A DNA stretch of 64,000 nt from Neptunicella marina (GTDB taxonomy: Bacteria > Pseudomonadota > Gammaproteobacteria > Enterobacterales > Alteromonadaceae). Every line of letters starts with the position of its first letter. The first letter of the stretch is position 1. Positions 1-10,702 of the stretch are shown here, one piece after another. The stretch covers positions 1 to 64,000 of the forward strand of contig NZ_JACNEP010000017.1 in assembly GCF_014270035.1 (NCBI RefSeq), given 5' to 3'. The translations under genes were made by a program, and so were the position numbers. Below the pieces are notes generated by a model. That model saw nothing but the letters and a program-made list of their open reading frames with translations. It was not told the origin of the DNA and made no database searches.

Positions 1-96
1 GATTCAGTAGGAATCAACGAAGAAATAATTCGTCGTTATGTTAGGCATCAGGAAAAAATGGAGAGGCAAGAGCAAGCTGAGCTTGCTCTGGACTAG
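1..96 (+). pseudogene. tnpA: IS200/IS605-family transposase TnpA, C-terminal end only (cut by window start)
   Basis: An open frame enters at base 1 and stops at TAG 94-96. Its 31 residues include GINEEIIRRYVRHQEK, the helix that in IS200/IS605 Y1 (HUH) transposases carries the catalytic tyrosine (Tyr 13 of this fragment). The charged, Gln/Glu-rich tail is also typical of the family. The gene is partial only because the window begins here, so it may be intact upstream. The hairpins just downstream fit the right end of such an element. The family assignment rests on a short segment. Confidence 0.55.
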
Positions 97-155
97 AAGG
101 CCCCCTTTTAGGGGGTTAACACAAAGCCACCTTCTTCAGAAGGTGGATTCTTTAC
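69..155 (+). mobile_element. Right-end hairpins of an IS200/IS605-type element
   Basis: Three stem-loops stand in a row: 69-89 (9-bp stem, loop TGA, inside the transposase tail), 101-115 (CCCCCT TTT AGGGGG), and 127-146 (CCACCTTC TTCA GAAGGTGG, perfect 8-bp stem). IS200/IS605 elements lack terminal inverted repeats and instead carry subterminal hairpins that the transposase recognises. The 127-146 hairpin followed by ATTCTTTAC is the best candidate for the right-end site. The exact end, near 155, is inferred. Confidence 0.5.
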
Positions 156-428
156 TTGATATTTACCTATCGCAACGTAAATATATTTTCAGTAAGCCAT
201 TGCTGATTGATATTTGCACAGTTTATATTCATTGCCTGCACTAACTATGTGCACCTGATAAATCGTCTATAGTTAACAAGCAGTTAAGGTGCGCAACCAC
301 AATAATAAGCAATCACTGTATTGGCGCTTGTCATCAAGTTGACTTGAACCTGTAGCAAAAGGTTTATGTTTAGCTGGCATGGTTAGTGCTCATTTCGTGT
401 TTTGGTGTTCATACCGGAGTTGACCCAT
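156..428. other. Non-coding upstream region of the glycogen operon
   Basis: I see no convincing gene here. Contents are a short inverted repeat TGCAC(7)GTGCA at 237-253 and a possible -35 (TTGACT, 339-344) without a good -10 at normal spacing. GGAG at 416-419 is the ribosome binding site of malQ. The operon promoter must lie here or in the preceding insertion element, but I cannot place it. Confidence 0.4.
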
Positions 429-2564
429 ATGGGAATAGATAAGTTGCTGTACTTGCAGGGAGTAGGGGCGCAGTTCATCGATTGTTTTGGTCAGACAATC
501 CAAATTCCACACGTGGATCGCCTTGGTATTTTGCACTCGATGCTGGATCAGAAGCAGCTACCCCAGTCTTTATCCGACGAGTTTATCCATCAGCGTAATA
601 CGCAACTGGATGCGACACCCTGGACAAAGATACTACCCCAGTTTCAGTGGTGTTATGACGATGACTTATCTGTTTCTTTGCATTTGCCAGAGTTAGATAC
701 AGAGCATCATCAACTGATAATAGAAACCGAAAACCGTCAACAATTTCAGTTGGAGTTTTGCAGCTGTGATTTAAATGTGACTGGCGATTATCGTATTGGT
801 GACCGTTTGTACTTTCGCTACAAACTTGAGTTGAAACAATATCTTACTCAACAGCAACTTGATCAAATCAGCCTTGGTTATCACAAAGTTGCTATAGGTG
901 GGTTAGGCGGCGTTGGTGGCGATTATGCGCACTGGGTTGTTGCTCCACATCAGGTCTATCAGTTTAACCAGCAAGGTATTTCCTTAAACGAACAGCACAG
1001 TTGGGGAGTGAATATTCAACTCTTTACCCTTCGTAGTCAGTCTGTTTGGAAAATAGGTGATTTTGGCGACTTAAACCATTTAATTAACTGGATTGCACCT
1101 TATGGTGCAGATTTTATTTTACTCAATCCTTTACATGCGCTTGATATCAGTGATCCGGAAAATGCCAGTCCGTACAGTCCTCTGGACAGACGACGTTTGA
1201 ATCCTTTGTATATTCAAATTGAAAAAGTACCTGAATTTAAAATATTAAGCGATACTGCGTTAAAACGCGCACATGCCAAAATGACAAAAAGATCCAAATT
1301 GTCAGTTAATGACAAAGAGGATAACTGGTTGGATTACACCGTTATTTTTGCTGCCAAGTATCAGGTTTTTACAGAGCTGTTTAAACAATTCCAAAAACAA
1401 CATTTAAGGTTTAATACACCCAGAGCCAAACGTTTTCACCGCTTTTTAAAAGAGCAGGGGGAAAGCCTGTTGCAATTCGCTACGCGAGAAATGCAGCGTG
1501 CACCGCAACTTAAACAACAGGTCGAGTTTTTTTGTTATCTGCAGTTTGTCGCCAATCAGCAATTACAAGACTGTCAGAAAAATGCACTGCGTCGGGGCAT
1601 GGCAATTGGCTTAATACGTGATCTGGCCGTGGGAGCCGTGGCCGATGGTGAAGAAATTCAGCAAAATGCGGGACAATTTTGTTTAAATGCCAGTATTGGC
1701 GCGCCACCGGACCCTATTGCGCCTCAAGGACAAAACTGGCAGTTAACGCCGCTTGATCCAGTTAAACTGAAACAGCATGACTACAGTCATTTTATTGCAT
1801 TAATTCGCAGTAACATGCAGCACAGCGGCGCATTGAGAATGGATCATATTATGTCGTTAATGCGTCTTTGGTGGTGGCCGAAGGATCACAATAACGGCAA
1901 TGGTGCTTATGTTTATTATCCTTTCGATACTTTGTTAGCGCTACTTTGCCTGGAGAGTCAGCGGGCCAAATGTATGGTTATAGGTGAAGATTTAGGTGTG
2001 GTCCCGCCGGAGATTGTGTCGAGTCTGTATCAGGCCGGGATTATCTCTAACGAGTTATTTTATTTCTGCCGTCATCAGGAGGCGTTCAAAGCCCCTGATG
2101 AGCACAAACGTCAGAGCATGATGATGTTAAGCAATCATGATGTGCCGACGTTAGCAGCATGGTGGAGTGGATTTGATATTGAACTACGCGATTCACTGGC
2201 ACTCTACCCTAATGAGCAGGAAAAGCTCGCGGCACTAACGCAGCGAAAAATCGAAAAAGAGCAGGTTATCAACTATTTACAGTATTTTAATCATGACAAT
2301 CAAGTTGATAATCAAAGGGAGTTATCCAGTGAAGAGATAGTGCAAAAACTTGCACCTGTGGTTGCCAGAAGTGCCTCAGTGATGTTTAGTTTACCTTTGA
2401 GTGATTTATGCTGTGATAAACACCCGGTCAATATCCCGGGGACCTGGAAGGAATATCCAAACTGGCGTCGTCGTATCGCAAAAAGTATCCAGCAAATGAA
2501 AAAAGACAGTGCGTTAGATAAGTTGCTGAAAGATATTGCCGCAGCCAGAAGCGACAATGGTTAA
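429..2564 (+). CDS. malQ: 4-alpha-glucanotransferase (amylomaltase)
   Basis: GH77 disproportionating enzyme of 711 aa that transfers maltodextrin segments between chains in the cytoplasm. It carries the GH77 signatures [14 protein letters not shown] (substrate loop), [14 protein letters not shown] (nucleophile Asp), [13 protein letters not shown] (acid/base Glu) and [12 protein letters not shown]. The length is slightly above the E. coli enzyme (about 694 aa). The frame is open up to a TTG at 402, but ATG 429 has GGAG nine bases upstream and is the better start. It is the first gene of a six-gene glycogen operon, with glgB starting 20 bases after its stop. This placement suggests it recycles short dextrins released by GlgP and GlgX. 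Confidence 0.93.
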   Translation: MGIDKLLYLQGVGAQFIDCFGQTIQIPHVDRLGILHSMLDQKQLPQSLSDEFIHQRNTQLDATPWTKILPQFQWCYDDDLSVSLHLPELDTEHHQLIIETENRQQFQLEFCSCDLNVTGDYRIGDRLYFRYKLELKQYLTQQQLDQISLGYHKVAIGGLGGVGGDYAHWVVAPHQVYQFNQQGISLNEQHSWGVNIQLFTLRSQSVWKIGDFGDLNHLINWIAPYGADFILLNPLHALDISDPENASPYSPLDRRRLNPLYIQIEKVPEFKILSDTALKRAHAKMTKRSKLSVNDKEDNWLDYTVIFAAKYQVFTELFKQFQKQHLRFNTPRAKRFHRFLKEQGESLLQFATREMQRAPQLKQQVEFFCYLQFVANQQLQDCQKNALRRGMAIGLIRDLAVGAVADGEEIQQNAGQFCLNASIGAPPDPIAPQGQNWQLTPLDPVKLKQHDYSHFIALIRSNMQHSGALRMDHIMSLMRLWWWPKDHNNGNGAYVYYPFDTLLALLCLESQRAKCMVIGEDLGVVPPEIVSSLYQAGIISNELFYFCRHQEAFKAPDEHKRQSMMMLSNHDVPTLAAWWSGFDIELRDSLALYPNEQEKLAALTQRKIEKEQVINYLQYFNHDNQVDNQRELSSEEIVQKLAPVVARSASVMFSLPLSDLCCDKHPVNIPGTWKEYPNWRRRIAKSIQQMKKDSALDKLLKDIAAARSDNG

Positions 2565-2584
2565 ATGGGCACAGGAGTATATGG

Positions 2585-4813
2585 ATGACAATCAAGCATT
2601 CCCAATTAGTTGATACGGGGTTTGTTCAGGCTTTATTGAGTAAAAACTACATTGATGCGTTTGCACATCTGGGTATGCATCCTGTTTCAGGCAGTCGCCA
2701 GCTCGTGGTGCGATGCTTTTTGCCTGAGGCCAGAAAAGTCACTGTGACGAGTCTTGATAATAAAAAAGTCGCCGAACTGGAACTGGTTAATGACGCAGGT
2801 TTTTTTGCTGGTACGTTAGGTCGGCGCACCAAACCTTTTTTATATCAATTGGTTGTGGAGTATGACGATACTCAAATTAATATTGTCGATCCGTATCAGT
2901 TTCAGTCCTTGTTGCAAGCAGATGATTTGTATCTTTTTGCGGAAGGAAAACAACTACAGGCTGAGCGTTTTTTAGGAGCAAATTGGCAACAACAACAGGG
3001 TATTGACGGGGTTAACTTTTGTGTATGGGCCCCTAACGCAAAACGTGTATCTGTAACCGGGGACTTTAACTGCTGGAACGGCGACCAGCATGTGATGCGT
3101 CTGCATCCTGCCAATGGCATTTGGGAAATATTTATTCCCGGTCTTAAACCGCAACAGCATTACAAGTTTGAGGTGGTGACGCAGGCAGGACATTGTCTGC
3201 AAAAAGCTGACCCTTATGCCAAAGCAATGGAGCCTGCACCCAACAATGCTTCGCTGGTGTGTGAGCATAAAGCTTATCAGTGGAGTGATAACTACTGGAT
3301 GCAAGCCCGGAAGCACCAGCAATGGCATCAACAGGCGATGTCAATCTACGAAGTACATTTGCCTTCATGGCGCAGAAAGGGGGACGATGGTCGCCATTAT
3401 CTGAGTTATACCGATTTAACTGAACAGTTAATTCCTTATGTGAAACAAATGGGCTTTACCCATTTGCAGTTAATGCCAATCAGTGAATATCCTTTTGATG
3501 GTTCCTGGGGATATCAGCCTGTTGGTATGTATGCGCCTACTTATCGAATGGGAAATCCCACTCAGCTTAAACAATTTATAGATGCCTGCCATCAGGCTGG
3601 TGTCGGTGTACTGCTGGATTGGGTACCTGCCCATTTTCCTACTGATCCGCATGGGTTAACTCAGTTCGATGGTACCCATTTATACGAACATGAAGATCCG
3701 CGACTAGGCACACATCCAGACTGGAATACCCTGATTTATAACTATGGTCGTGCCGAGGTACGCAGTTTTTTATTGAGCAACGCCAGTTACTGGCTACGTG
3801 AATTCCATTTTGACGGGCTGCGACTGGATGCGGTGTCATCTATGTTGTATCTGGATTACAGCCGGGAGCCTGATCAGTGGTTACCTAATATTTATGGTGG
3901 GCGTGAAAACCTGCAGGCTATCGACTTCTTAAAAGAGCTTAATCGCTTGTTATATCAGACTAATCCCGGGATTTGCATGATTGCTGAGGAGTCTACAGCG
4001 TGGCCGGGTGTCACAGGACAGGTTGATAACAACGGATTGGGTTTCGGTTTTAAATGGAATATGGGGTGGATGAATGACACCCTGAGTTATATCAAAAGAG
4101 ATCCCATCCATCGTCAGTATCATCATCACGAGTTTACTTTTGGCTTGGTTTACAACTATACCGAGCAATTTATCCTATCGTTAAGCCATGATGAAGTGGT
4201 GCATGGCAAAGGTTCGTTACTGCATAAAATTCCGGGGGATGACTGGCAGAAGTTTGCAACCCTGCGTGCCTATTATGGTTTTATGTGGGGACATCCAGGC
4301 AAAAAACTGCTGTTTATGGGGGATGAGTTCGCGCAGCGTGATGAATGGGGGCATGACAAAAGTCTGGACTGGCACTTGTTGCAATACGAACCGCATCAGG
4401 GGGTGCAAAAGTGGTTGCAGGACTTAAATGCTTTTTATCGTGCAACACCGGCGTTATATGAAAGCGATTATCAGCCATCGGGTTTTGCCTGGCTGGATTG
4501 CACTAATTCAGCTCAAAGTGTTTTTGTGTTTATTCGCTATGCGCAGGATATAAGTCAGCACGTCATATTTGTGGTGAACATGACACCAACGATTCAAAGC
4601 GGATTCCGCATTGGGGTGCCCACCGGGGAGGATTATATTGAATGTCTCAACAGCGACAGCCTGTTTTACGGCGGAAGTAACGTAGGTAACGGAGGGCATA
4701 TCAGCAGCCATAGTGGGCATTATCAAAATATGCCCTACAGCTGCGAAGTCACTGTGCCTCCACTTGGTTGTATTTTGTTGGTGCCTCATAGCATGACAGT
4801 TAAACGGAGCTGA
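2585..4813 (+). CDS. glgB: 1,4-alpha-glucan branching enzyme
   Basis: GH13 branching enzyme of 742 aa that forms alpha-1,6 branches in glycogen. It has an N-terminal beta-sandwich, a CBM48 module (about residues 125-215), a catalytic barrel and a C-terminal all-beta domain. Visible catalytic sequences are [11 protein letters not shown] (nucleophile Asp near 414), [11 protein letters not shown] (acid/base Glu near 467) and [10 protein letters not shown] (transition-state Asp). Full length matches the E. coli type with the long N-terminus. The start ATG 2585 has AGGAG seven bases upstream; an out-of-frame ATG lies at 2581. The stop TGA overlaps the glgX start by one base, which indicates translational coupling. 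Confidence 0.96.
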   Translation: MTIKHSQLVDTGFVQALLSKNYIDAFAHLGMHPVSGSRQLVVRCFLPEARKVTVTSLDNKKVAELELVNDAGFFAGTLGRRTKPFLYQLVVEYDDTQINIVDPYQFQSLLQADDLYLFAEGKQLQAERFLGANWQQQQGIDGVNFCVWAPNAKRVSVTGDFNCWNGDQHVMRLHPANGIWEIFIPGLKPQQHYKFEVVTQAGHCLQKADPYAKAMEPAPNNASLVCEHKAYQWSDNYWMQARKHQQWHQQAMSIYEVHLPSWRRKGDDGRHYLSYTDLTEQLIPYVKQMGFTHLQLMPISEYPFDGSWGYQPVGMYAPTYRMGNPTQLKQFIDACHQAGVGVLLDWVPAHFPTDPHGLTQFDGTHLYEHEDPRLGTHPDWNTLIYNYGRAEVRSFLLSNASYWLREFHFDGLRLDAVSSMLYLDYSREPDQWLPNIYGGRENLQAIDFLKELNRLLYQTNPGICMIAEESTAWPGVTGQVDNNGLGFGFKWNMGWMNDTLSYIKRDPIHRQYHHHEFTFGLVYNYTEQFILSLSHDEVVHGKGSLLHKIPGDDWQKFATLRAYYGFMWGHPGKKLLFMGDEFAQRDEWGHDKSLDWHLLQYEPHQGVQKWLQDLNAFYRATPALYESDYQPSGFAWLDCTNSAQSVFVFIRYAQDISQHVIFVVNMTPTIQSGFRIGVPTGEDYIECLNSDSLFYGGSNVGNGGHISSHSGHYQNMPYSCEVTVPPLGCILLVPHSMTVKRS

Positions 4814-6903
4814 TGATGCAATGTTTTGCAGGTAACCCCTATCCATTAGGGGCAACTGTTCATGAAGATGGGGTTAATTTTGCCCTTTTTTCCGCCAATG
4901 CCAGTCAGGTGGTGTTGTGTTTATTTGATTCGTCAGGGCGTGAAACAGACCGTATTTGTATTAAACAATCTAATCGCCATATTTGGCATATATACGTTAA
5001 AGGAATTGGTGCCGGACAACGTTACGGGTTTCGGGTTGATGGACCCTACCAGCCACATTTAGGCCACCGGTTTAATGTTAATAAACTACTGCTGGATCCT
5101 TATACCAAGGCCTTGAGCGGAAAGTTTATTCCACACGACAGTCATTATGCTTATGACGCTGGCAGCAAGGATGAAGATTTATCTTTTGATAATCGTGATA
5201 ACGCTGCTTATATGCCGAAGTCGGTGGTAGTGGATACTCGGCATGTTAAACAAGCCAAAGGTCCTATGCGGCCTATCAGTGACAATATTATTTATGAGAT
5301 GCATGTTAAAGGTTTCACGATTCAGCATCCACAACTGGACGATGATATTAAAGGAACCTTTGCCGGATTAGCTGACGATAACATCATTACTTACCTAAAA
5401 GATTTAGGTATTAACAGTGTGGAGTTATTGCCAGTGCAGGCTTTTTTTGATGAGCCATTTTTGCAGGCCAAAAACCTCAGTAATTATTGGGGATATAACA
5501 GCATGTGTTTTTTGGCGCCGCACCCGGGGTATCTGGCCGGCGATGATATATTTGAGTTTCGCGCCATGGTGGATAAATTCCATCAGGCAGGCATCGAAGT
5601 GATTCTGGATGTGGTTTATAACCACAGTGCGGAAGGCAATCATCTGGGGCCGACTTATTGTTTTCGTGGTATCGATAACGCCAGCTACTACCGGTTGCAT
5701 CCAAACGATCAGCGTTTTTATATTAATGATACAGGCTGCGGCAACACATTAAATATTACCCATCCAAGGGTATTGCAATTGGTGATGGATTCATTGCGCT
5801 ACTGGGTGCAGGTGATGGGCGTGGATGGTTTTCGTTTTGATCTTGCCAGCTGCCTGGGACGTGAATCCTATGGGTTTGACCGTGGCTCTGGTTTTTTGGA
5901 TGCTGTAGCGCAGGATCCGGTGTTGTGTCAGATAAAATTAATTGCCGAGCCCTGGGATATCGGCCCGGGCGGTTATCAGCTGGGAAACTTTCCTCAGGAG
6001 TGGAGCGAATGGAATGACCGATATCGCGATACCATGCGCCGTTTTTGGCGCGGTGATGGTGGTATGCTGGCTGAGTTTGCGCGTCGCTTTCATGGTTCCG
6101 GGGACCTGTTTGAACACTCAGGCCGCAGTCCGTCTGCTACCATCAATTTTATAACCAGTCATGATGGTTTTACCTTAAATGATTTGGTCAGTTACAACGA
6201 ACGTCATAATGATATTAATGGTGAAAATAGTCGGGATGGTCATCAGGAAAACTTTAGTTATAACCATGGTGTCGAAGGCCAAACTGATGATAAAACCATT
6301 AACGCCTTACGTTTACGCCAACAAAAAAACCTGCTTACTACCCTGATTCTGGCGCAGGGAGTACCTATGTTGCTGGCCGGTGATGAAGTAGGTCACAGCC
6401 AGCAGGGCAATAATAATGCCTATTGTCAGGATAATGCGCTTAGTTGGCGAGACTGGTCTGCAGAAGAAAATAACAACGACCTTAGCGATTACTGCAAAAA
6501 ATTAATCGCATTACGTCATCGGTATCCGTTATTACGTCATCCTCACTTTATTCATCAGCCAGAGTCGAGCAAAGAGCCGGGCCTGTTCTGGTTTAGCCGT
6601 CAGGGGGAGGTGATGAGTAAATCCTTATGGAGCGAATCTCAGACCCGTACGCTTAGCCTGATGCTGACAGGCTTTTTACAGGGCGACAGCAGCACCGAGC
6701 AACAAGCGTTGCTGCTAATGCTGAATGCCGATGATTCGCCGAACACGTTTTGTTTTCCTGAGGTTGCCGAAATTCGCCGCTGGAATTGTGTGCTGCATAC
6801 TCAGGATATGCATAGTCCTGATGAAGAATATTCACCCAAACAATGTTTCGAGCTGCAAGATAAAAGCCTGATGGTTTTTCATGCCCATTTAATAAGGACG
6901 TAG
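4813..6903 (+). CDS. glgX: Glycogen debranching enzyme (isoamylase type)
   Basis: GH13_11 enzyme of 696 aa that hydrolyses alpha-1,6 branches left as limit dextrin by glycogen phosphorylase. Motifs are an N-terminal CBM48 (PYPLGATVHEDGVNFALFS), DVVYNHSAEGN, GFRFDLASCLGRE (nucleophile), LIAEPWDIGPGGYQ (acid/base) and FITSHDGFTLNDLVSYN. Two adjacent ATGs (4813 and 4816) follow GGAG at 4806-4809; the first overlaps the glgB stop. The C-terminal part after about residue 590 is typical in length. glgP follows after two bases. Confidence 0.95.
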   Translation: MMQCFAGNPYPLGATVHEDGVNFALFSANASQVVLCLFDSSGRETDRICIKQSNRHIWHIYVKGIGAGQRYGFRVDGPYQPHLGHRFNVNKLLLDPYTKALSGKFIPHDSHYAYDAGSKDEDLSFDNRDNAAYMPKSVVVDTRHVKQAKGPMRPISDNIIYEMHVKGFTIQHPQLDDDIKGTFAGLADDNIITYLKDLGINSVELLPVQAFFDEPFLQAKNLSNYWGYNSMCFLAPHPGYLAGDDIFEFRAMVDKFHQAGIEVILDVVYNHSAEGNHLGPTYCFRGIDNASYYRLHPNDQRFYINDTGCGNTLNITHPRVLQLVMDSLRYWVQVMGVDGFRFDLASCLGRESYGFDRGSGFLDAVAQDPVLCQIKLIAEPWDIGPGGYQLGNFPQEWSEWNDRYRDTMRRFWRGDGGMLAEFARRFHGSGDLFEHSGRSPSATINFITSHDGFTLNDLVSYNERHNDINGENSRDGHQENFSYNHGVEGQTDDKTINALRLRQQKNLLTTLILAQGVPMLLAGDEVGHSQQGNNNAYCQDNALSWRDWSAEENNNDLSDYCKKLIALRHRYPLLRHPHFIHQPESSKEPGLFWFSRQGEVMSKSLWSESQTRTLSLMLTGFLQGDSSTEQQALLLMLNADDSPNTFCFPEVAEIRRWNCVLHTQDMHSPDEEYSPKQCFELQDKSLMVFHAHLIRT

Positions 6904-6905
6904 TT

Positions 6906-9380
6906 ATGGTTAAAAAAGCAAATAACAACCGTTCGGCGTCGTCCGGTAAGCAGGCTGATGGCGCAATTTGTGAGCCCTGTGAGAGTTTGCCGGTCGCTTT
7001 TGATCGCCACTTGCGTTACTGGTTAAGTCGTGATGATGATGCCCCCACTGCGCTGTATTATTCAATGGCACTCAGTATCAAAGAGCATATGCTGGAATAC
7101 TGGCGTGATACCCGTACTAACGATGCCCAATATAAAAACAAGCAAGTTGCCTATCTCTCTCTGGAGTTTCTGATGGGACGTGCCATGGGTAATACGCTGC
7201 TCAATCTTGATTTGCAAGAGGACTGCAAGGCAGCATTAAAGGATTATGCAGTTAACCTCGAACAATTACAGGAACAGGAACATGATGCAGGTCTGGGTAA
7301 TGGTGGTTTAGGACGGCTGGCCGCGTGTTTTCTGGATAGCTGTGCGTCAATGGATATTGCTGTGACTGGATATGGCATCCGCTACGAATACGGTATGTTC
7401 ACCCAGAAAATTGTTGATGGTTATCAGCAGGAAAGTCCGGACAAGTGGCTACGTTTTGGTAACCCATGGGAAGTGCGGGTACCGGTACATAATGTCAGTG
7501 TAAAGTTTTTTGGTCATACAGAAACCCATACCGATAAAAACGGCCGTCGTCACATGGAGTGGGTGGATACGCAGGACGTACTGGCCATGGCTTACGATAT
7601 GCCTATTCCGGGTTATAAAAATGAAAGAGTAAATACCTTACGGTTATGGAAAGCTGAAGCGACTGACGAGTTCGACTTAGACGAATTTAATCAGGGTGAT
7701 TATGCAGAAGCGGTGGCGCGTAAAAATCTGGCTGAACAAATTACCATGGTGTTGTACCCCAATGACTCAAGCGAAAATGGTAAAGAACTGCGCTTACGTC
7801 AGCAGTATTTTTTATCGTCAGCGAGTTTGCAGGACCTGTTGCGTACCTGGGTGAAAAAGTGCGGCACTGATTTTAGTCAGTTTGGTGAGAAAAATGCCAT
7901 TCAGCTTAACGACACACACCCTAGTGTCGCAGTACCGGAACTAATGAGGTTGCTGGTGGATGAATATTATCTGGAATGGGATGATGCCTGGGCAATAACC
8001 ACCCAAACTATGGCTTATACCAACCACACATTATTACCAGAAGCTTTGGAACGCTGGTCTGTTCGCATGTTTAGTCATATGTTGCCGCGTATTTTGCAAA
8101 TTATTTATGAAATTAACGCACGTTATCTGGACGAAGTGGCGCACCGCTGGCCCGGCAATTGTCAGAAGTTAGCGGATATGTCGATTATCGAAGAAGGTCA
8201 TGAACCACAAATACGTATGGCTTATCTGGCGATTGTTGGCAGTTTTTCTGTGAATGGCGTAGCGGGATTACATACTCAATTACTGAAGTCGGGTTTATTT
8301 AAAGATTTTTACGAATTATGGCCGCATAAATTTAATAATAAAACCAATGGCGTAACACCACGTCGCTGGTTGGCTCATTGCAATCAAGGTCTGGCCAATT
8401 TACTGGATGACACCATTGGTCATGAATGGATCATGGACTTAAGTCAGTTAAGAAAACTGGAAAAAAACGCCAAAGATACGTCCTTTATTAAAAAGTGGCA
8501 GAAGGTTAAACACGATAATAAAAAAATACTGGCGGAGATGGTTAAAGAGCAATGTTTAGTCGAATTTGATGCTGACATGATGTTTGATGTGCAGGTAAAA
8601 CGAATTCATGAATATAAACGTCAGTTGCTCAATATTTTGCATGTGATCCATTTGTACAACCGTATTATCAATGGTGATACTAAAAATATGGTGCCTCGCT
8701 GCGTGTTGCTGGGGGGTAAGGCTGCGCCTGGTTATGCCATGGCCAAGTCAATTATTAAGCTGGCAAATAACGTCGCGCATATGGTCAACTCCGATCCTGC
8801 TGTACGTCCCTATCTGCGATTTGCTTTTTTACCCAACTATAACGTCAGCGCCATGGAAAAAATTTGTCCGGGAACCGATTTGTCCGAACAAATTTCAACT
8901 GCCGGGAAAGAGGCCTCAGGTACCGGTAATATGAAATTTATGATGAATGGTGCGCTGACTATCGGCACGTTGGATGGTGCCAATATTGAGATGCTGGAAG
9001 AAGTCGGCGAAGAAAACTTTTTCTTATTTGGCTTAAATGCACAACAGGTTGCTCAGGCACGTATTAATTATTCTCCCCGGGCTATCATGCAAAATTCGCC
9101 ACGTTTACGGGATGTGCTTAACTTGCTGCAAAGTGGTCATTTTAATCTGGTTGAACCGGGAATTTTTGATCACATTATCAGTGCCATGTTAAGCCCTGAT
9201 GATCAGTGGATGACAGTTGCTGATTTTGATGCTTATGTTGATACGCAGGAAAAAGTGGCAGATTGCTATGCTCAGCCGGAACTATGGAGCACGATGAGTA
9301 TCTTAAATACAGCTGCAAGCGGTCGTTTTTCCAGCGATGTTACTATTGCCGGATACCGTGATGAAATATGGAAAGCTTAA
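6906..9380 (+). CDS. glgP: Glycogen/maltodextrin phosphorylase
   Basis: GT35 enzyme of 824 aa that releases glucose-1-phosphate from glycogen ends using pyridoxal phosphate. Visible are YLSLEFLMGRAMGN near the N-terminus, the glucan-site sequence LGNGGLGRLAACFLDS, KRIHEYKRQLLN, and the cofactor-binding EASGTGNMKFMMNGALT (Schiff-base Lys near 676). The length is standard for bacteria. The first 30 residues are low-complexity and polar, with no regulatory phosphorylation site as in the eukaryotic enzymes. AAGGA precedes ATG 6906. It is followed after 47 bases by glgC. Confidence 0.96.
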   Translation: MVKKANNNRSASSGKQADGAICEPCESLPVAFDRHLRYWLSRDDDAPTALYYSMALSIKEHMLEYWRDTRTNDAQYKNKQVAYLSLEFLMGRAMGNTLLNLDLQEDCKAALKDYAVNLEQLQEQEHDAGLGNGGLGRLAACFLDSCASMDIAVTGYGIRYEYGMFTQKIVDGYQQESPDKWLRFGNPWEVRVPVHNVSVKFFGHTETHTDKNGRRHMEWVDTQDVLAMAYDMPIPGYKNERVNTLRLWKAEATDEFDLDEFNQGDYAEAVARKNLAEQITMVLYPNDSSENGKELRLRQQYFLSSASLQDLLRTWVKKCGTDFSQFGEKNAIQLNDTHPSVAVPELMRLLVDEYYLEWDDAWAITTQTMAYTNHTLLPEALERWSVRMFSHMLPRILQIIYEINARYLDEVAHRWPGNCQKLADMSIIEEGHEPQIRMAYLAIVGSFSVNGVAGLHTQLLKSGLFKDFYELWPHKFNNKTNGVTPRRWLAHCNQGLANLLDDTIGHEWIMDLSQLRKLEKNAKDTSFIKKWQKVKHDNKKILAEMVKEQCLVEFDADMMFDVQVKRIHEYKRQLLNILHVIHLYNRIINGDTKNMVPRCVLLGGKAAPGYAMAKSIIKLANNVAHMVNSDPAVRPYLRFAFLPNYNVSAMEKICPGTDLSEQISTAGKEASGTGNMKFMMNGALTIGTLDGANIEMLEEVGEENFFLFGLNAQQVAQARINYSPRAIMQNSPRLRDVLNLLQSGHFNLVEPGIFDHIISAMLSPDDQWMTVADFDAYVDTQEKVADCYAQPELWSTMSILNTAASGRFSSDVTIAGYRDEIWKA

Positions 9381-9427
9381 CCCTGAATTTGCTTTAACGA
9401 CGTTTAACCACAAGGGAGTGTTAGCTT

Positions 9428-10702
9428 ATGCTAAAACCTAATTCCAGCCCACGTTATATCAGTAATTTAACCCGTGATACCTACGCACTCATTCTGGCCG
9501 GTGGTAAGGGCAGTCGCTTACATGAACTTACCGAGTGGCGGGCTAAGCCTGCGCTCTATTTTGGTGGTAAGTTTCGTATTATCGACTTTCCTTTGTCCAA
9601 TTGTATCAATTCCGGTATCAGACGTGTGGGGGTGGTGACTCAGTACAAATCACACTCCCTGATTCGTCACGTAATGCGTGGTTGGGGCCATTTTAAAAAG
9701 GAATTAGGTGAATCGGTTGAAATCCTGCCGGCATCACAGCGTTATTCAGAAAGCTGGTATCAGGGCACGGCCGATGCTGTGTTCCAGAATATCGATATTA
9801 TTCGTCGTGAAATTCCCAAATATGTCATGGTGTTATCGGGTGATCATGTGTACCGCATGGACTATGCAGGTTTGCTGGCCGCCCACGCTGAATCTGATGC
9901 TGATATGACAGTGTCTTGTCTGGAAGTGCCACTGGAAGAAGCTGCCGGTGCATTTGGTGTCATGGAAGTGGATGAAAATAACCGAATTTTAGGTTTTGAA
10001 GAAAAGCCCAAACATCCCAAACCCCTGCCTAATGACCCGACTATGTGTCTGGCGTCGATGGGAAATTATGTGTTTAACACAGAGTTTTTGTTTGAACAGC
10101 TGAAAAAAGACGCGGATAAAGAAGAGTCTGAACGTGACTTTGGTAAGGACATTATTCCTGCCATTATAAAGGAGCATAAGGTTTACGCGTTTCCTTTTCG
10201 CAGCGGTTTTAACGAAGAAAAAGCCTATTGGAGAGATGTGGGCACACTGGATTCGTTCTGGCTGGCTAACATGGAATTGCTTTCGCCGACACCCGCATTA
10301 AATTTATATGATGCAAAATGGCCAATCTGGACGTTTCAGGAACAAACACCGCCTGCCAAGTTTGTGTTTGATGATGATGACAGACGCGGTATGGCGGTTG
10401 ATTCAATTGTATCTGGTGGTTGTATTATTTCCGGCGCGGTCGTGCGTCATAGTTTGTTATTTAATAATGTCGAGGTGTGCTCCTATTCACTGTTGGAAGA
10501 CTCAGTGGTGTTACCTGATGTGGTGATTTTACGTAATTGTAAAATTCGTAAAGCCATTATCGACCGGGGCTGTATTATTCCCGAAGGCATGGTGATAGGT
10601 TTTAACCATGAGCAAGATAAAGCCAGAGGATTCCGCGTGTCGGAAAATGGTGTAGTGCTGGTAACCAGAGAAATGTTAGGACTGCCTGTCGGATATGACT
10701 GA
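9428..10702 (+). CDS. glgC: Glucose-1-phosphate adenylyltransferase (ADP-glucose pyrophosphorylase)
   Basis: Makes ADP-glucose from ATP and glucose-1-phosphate, the committed step of glycogen synthesis (424 aa). It has the N-terminal nucleotidyltransferase signature [14 protein letters not shown], the activator/substrate region [22 protein letters not shown], the catalytic [10 protein letters not shown] and FEEKP, and a C-terminal left-handed beta-helix with hexapeptide repeats from about residue 320. AAGGGAG precedes ATG 9428. The 3' end overlaps glgA by eight bases, so both synthesis enzymes are likely made in proportion. Confidence 0.96.
   Translation: MLKPNSSPRYISNLTRDTYALILAGGKGSRLHELTEWRAKPALYFGGKFRIIDFPLSNCINSGIRRVGVVTQYKSHSLIRHVMRGWGHFKKELGESVEILPASQRYSESWYQGTADAVFQNIDIIRREIPKYVMVLSGDHVYRMDYAGLLAAHAESDADMTVSCLEVPLEEAAGAFGVMEVDENNRILGFEEKPKHPKPLPNDPTMCLASMGNYVFNTEFLFEQLKKDADKEESERDFGKDIIPAIIKEHKVYAFPFRSGFNEEKAYWRDVGTLDSFWLANMELLSPTPALNLYDAKWPIWTFQEQTPPAKFVFDDDDRRGMAVDSIVSGGCIISGAVVRHSLLFNNVEVCSYSLLEDSVVLPDVVILRNCKIRKAIIDRGCIIPEGMVIGFNHEQDKARGFRVSENGVVLVTREMLGLPVGYD

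Noticed and set aside
38-244. 68-codon open frame at the left edge
   Set aside because: It overlaps the transposase tail in another frame, runs through three hairpins and resembles no protein.
339-369. Sigma-70 promoter for the glycogen operon
   Set aside because: TTGACT is good, but no acceptable -10 lies at 16-18 bp, so it was not listed as a feature.
10695-10702. glgC-glgA overlap as a frameshifted fusion
   Set aside because: Both proteins have normal ends and an eight-base overlap is usual for coupled genes.
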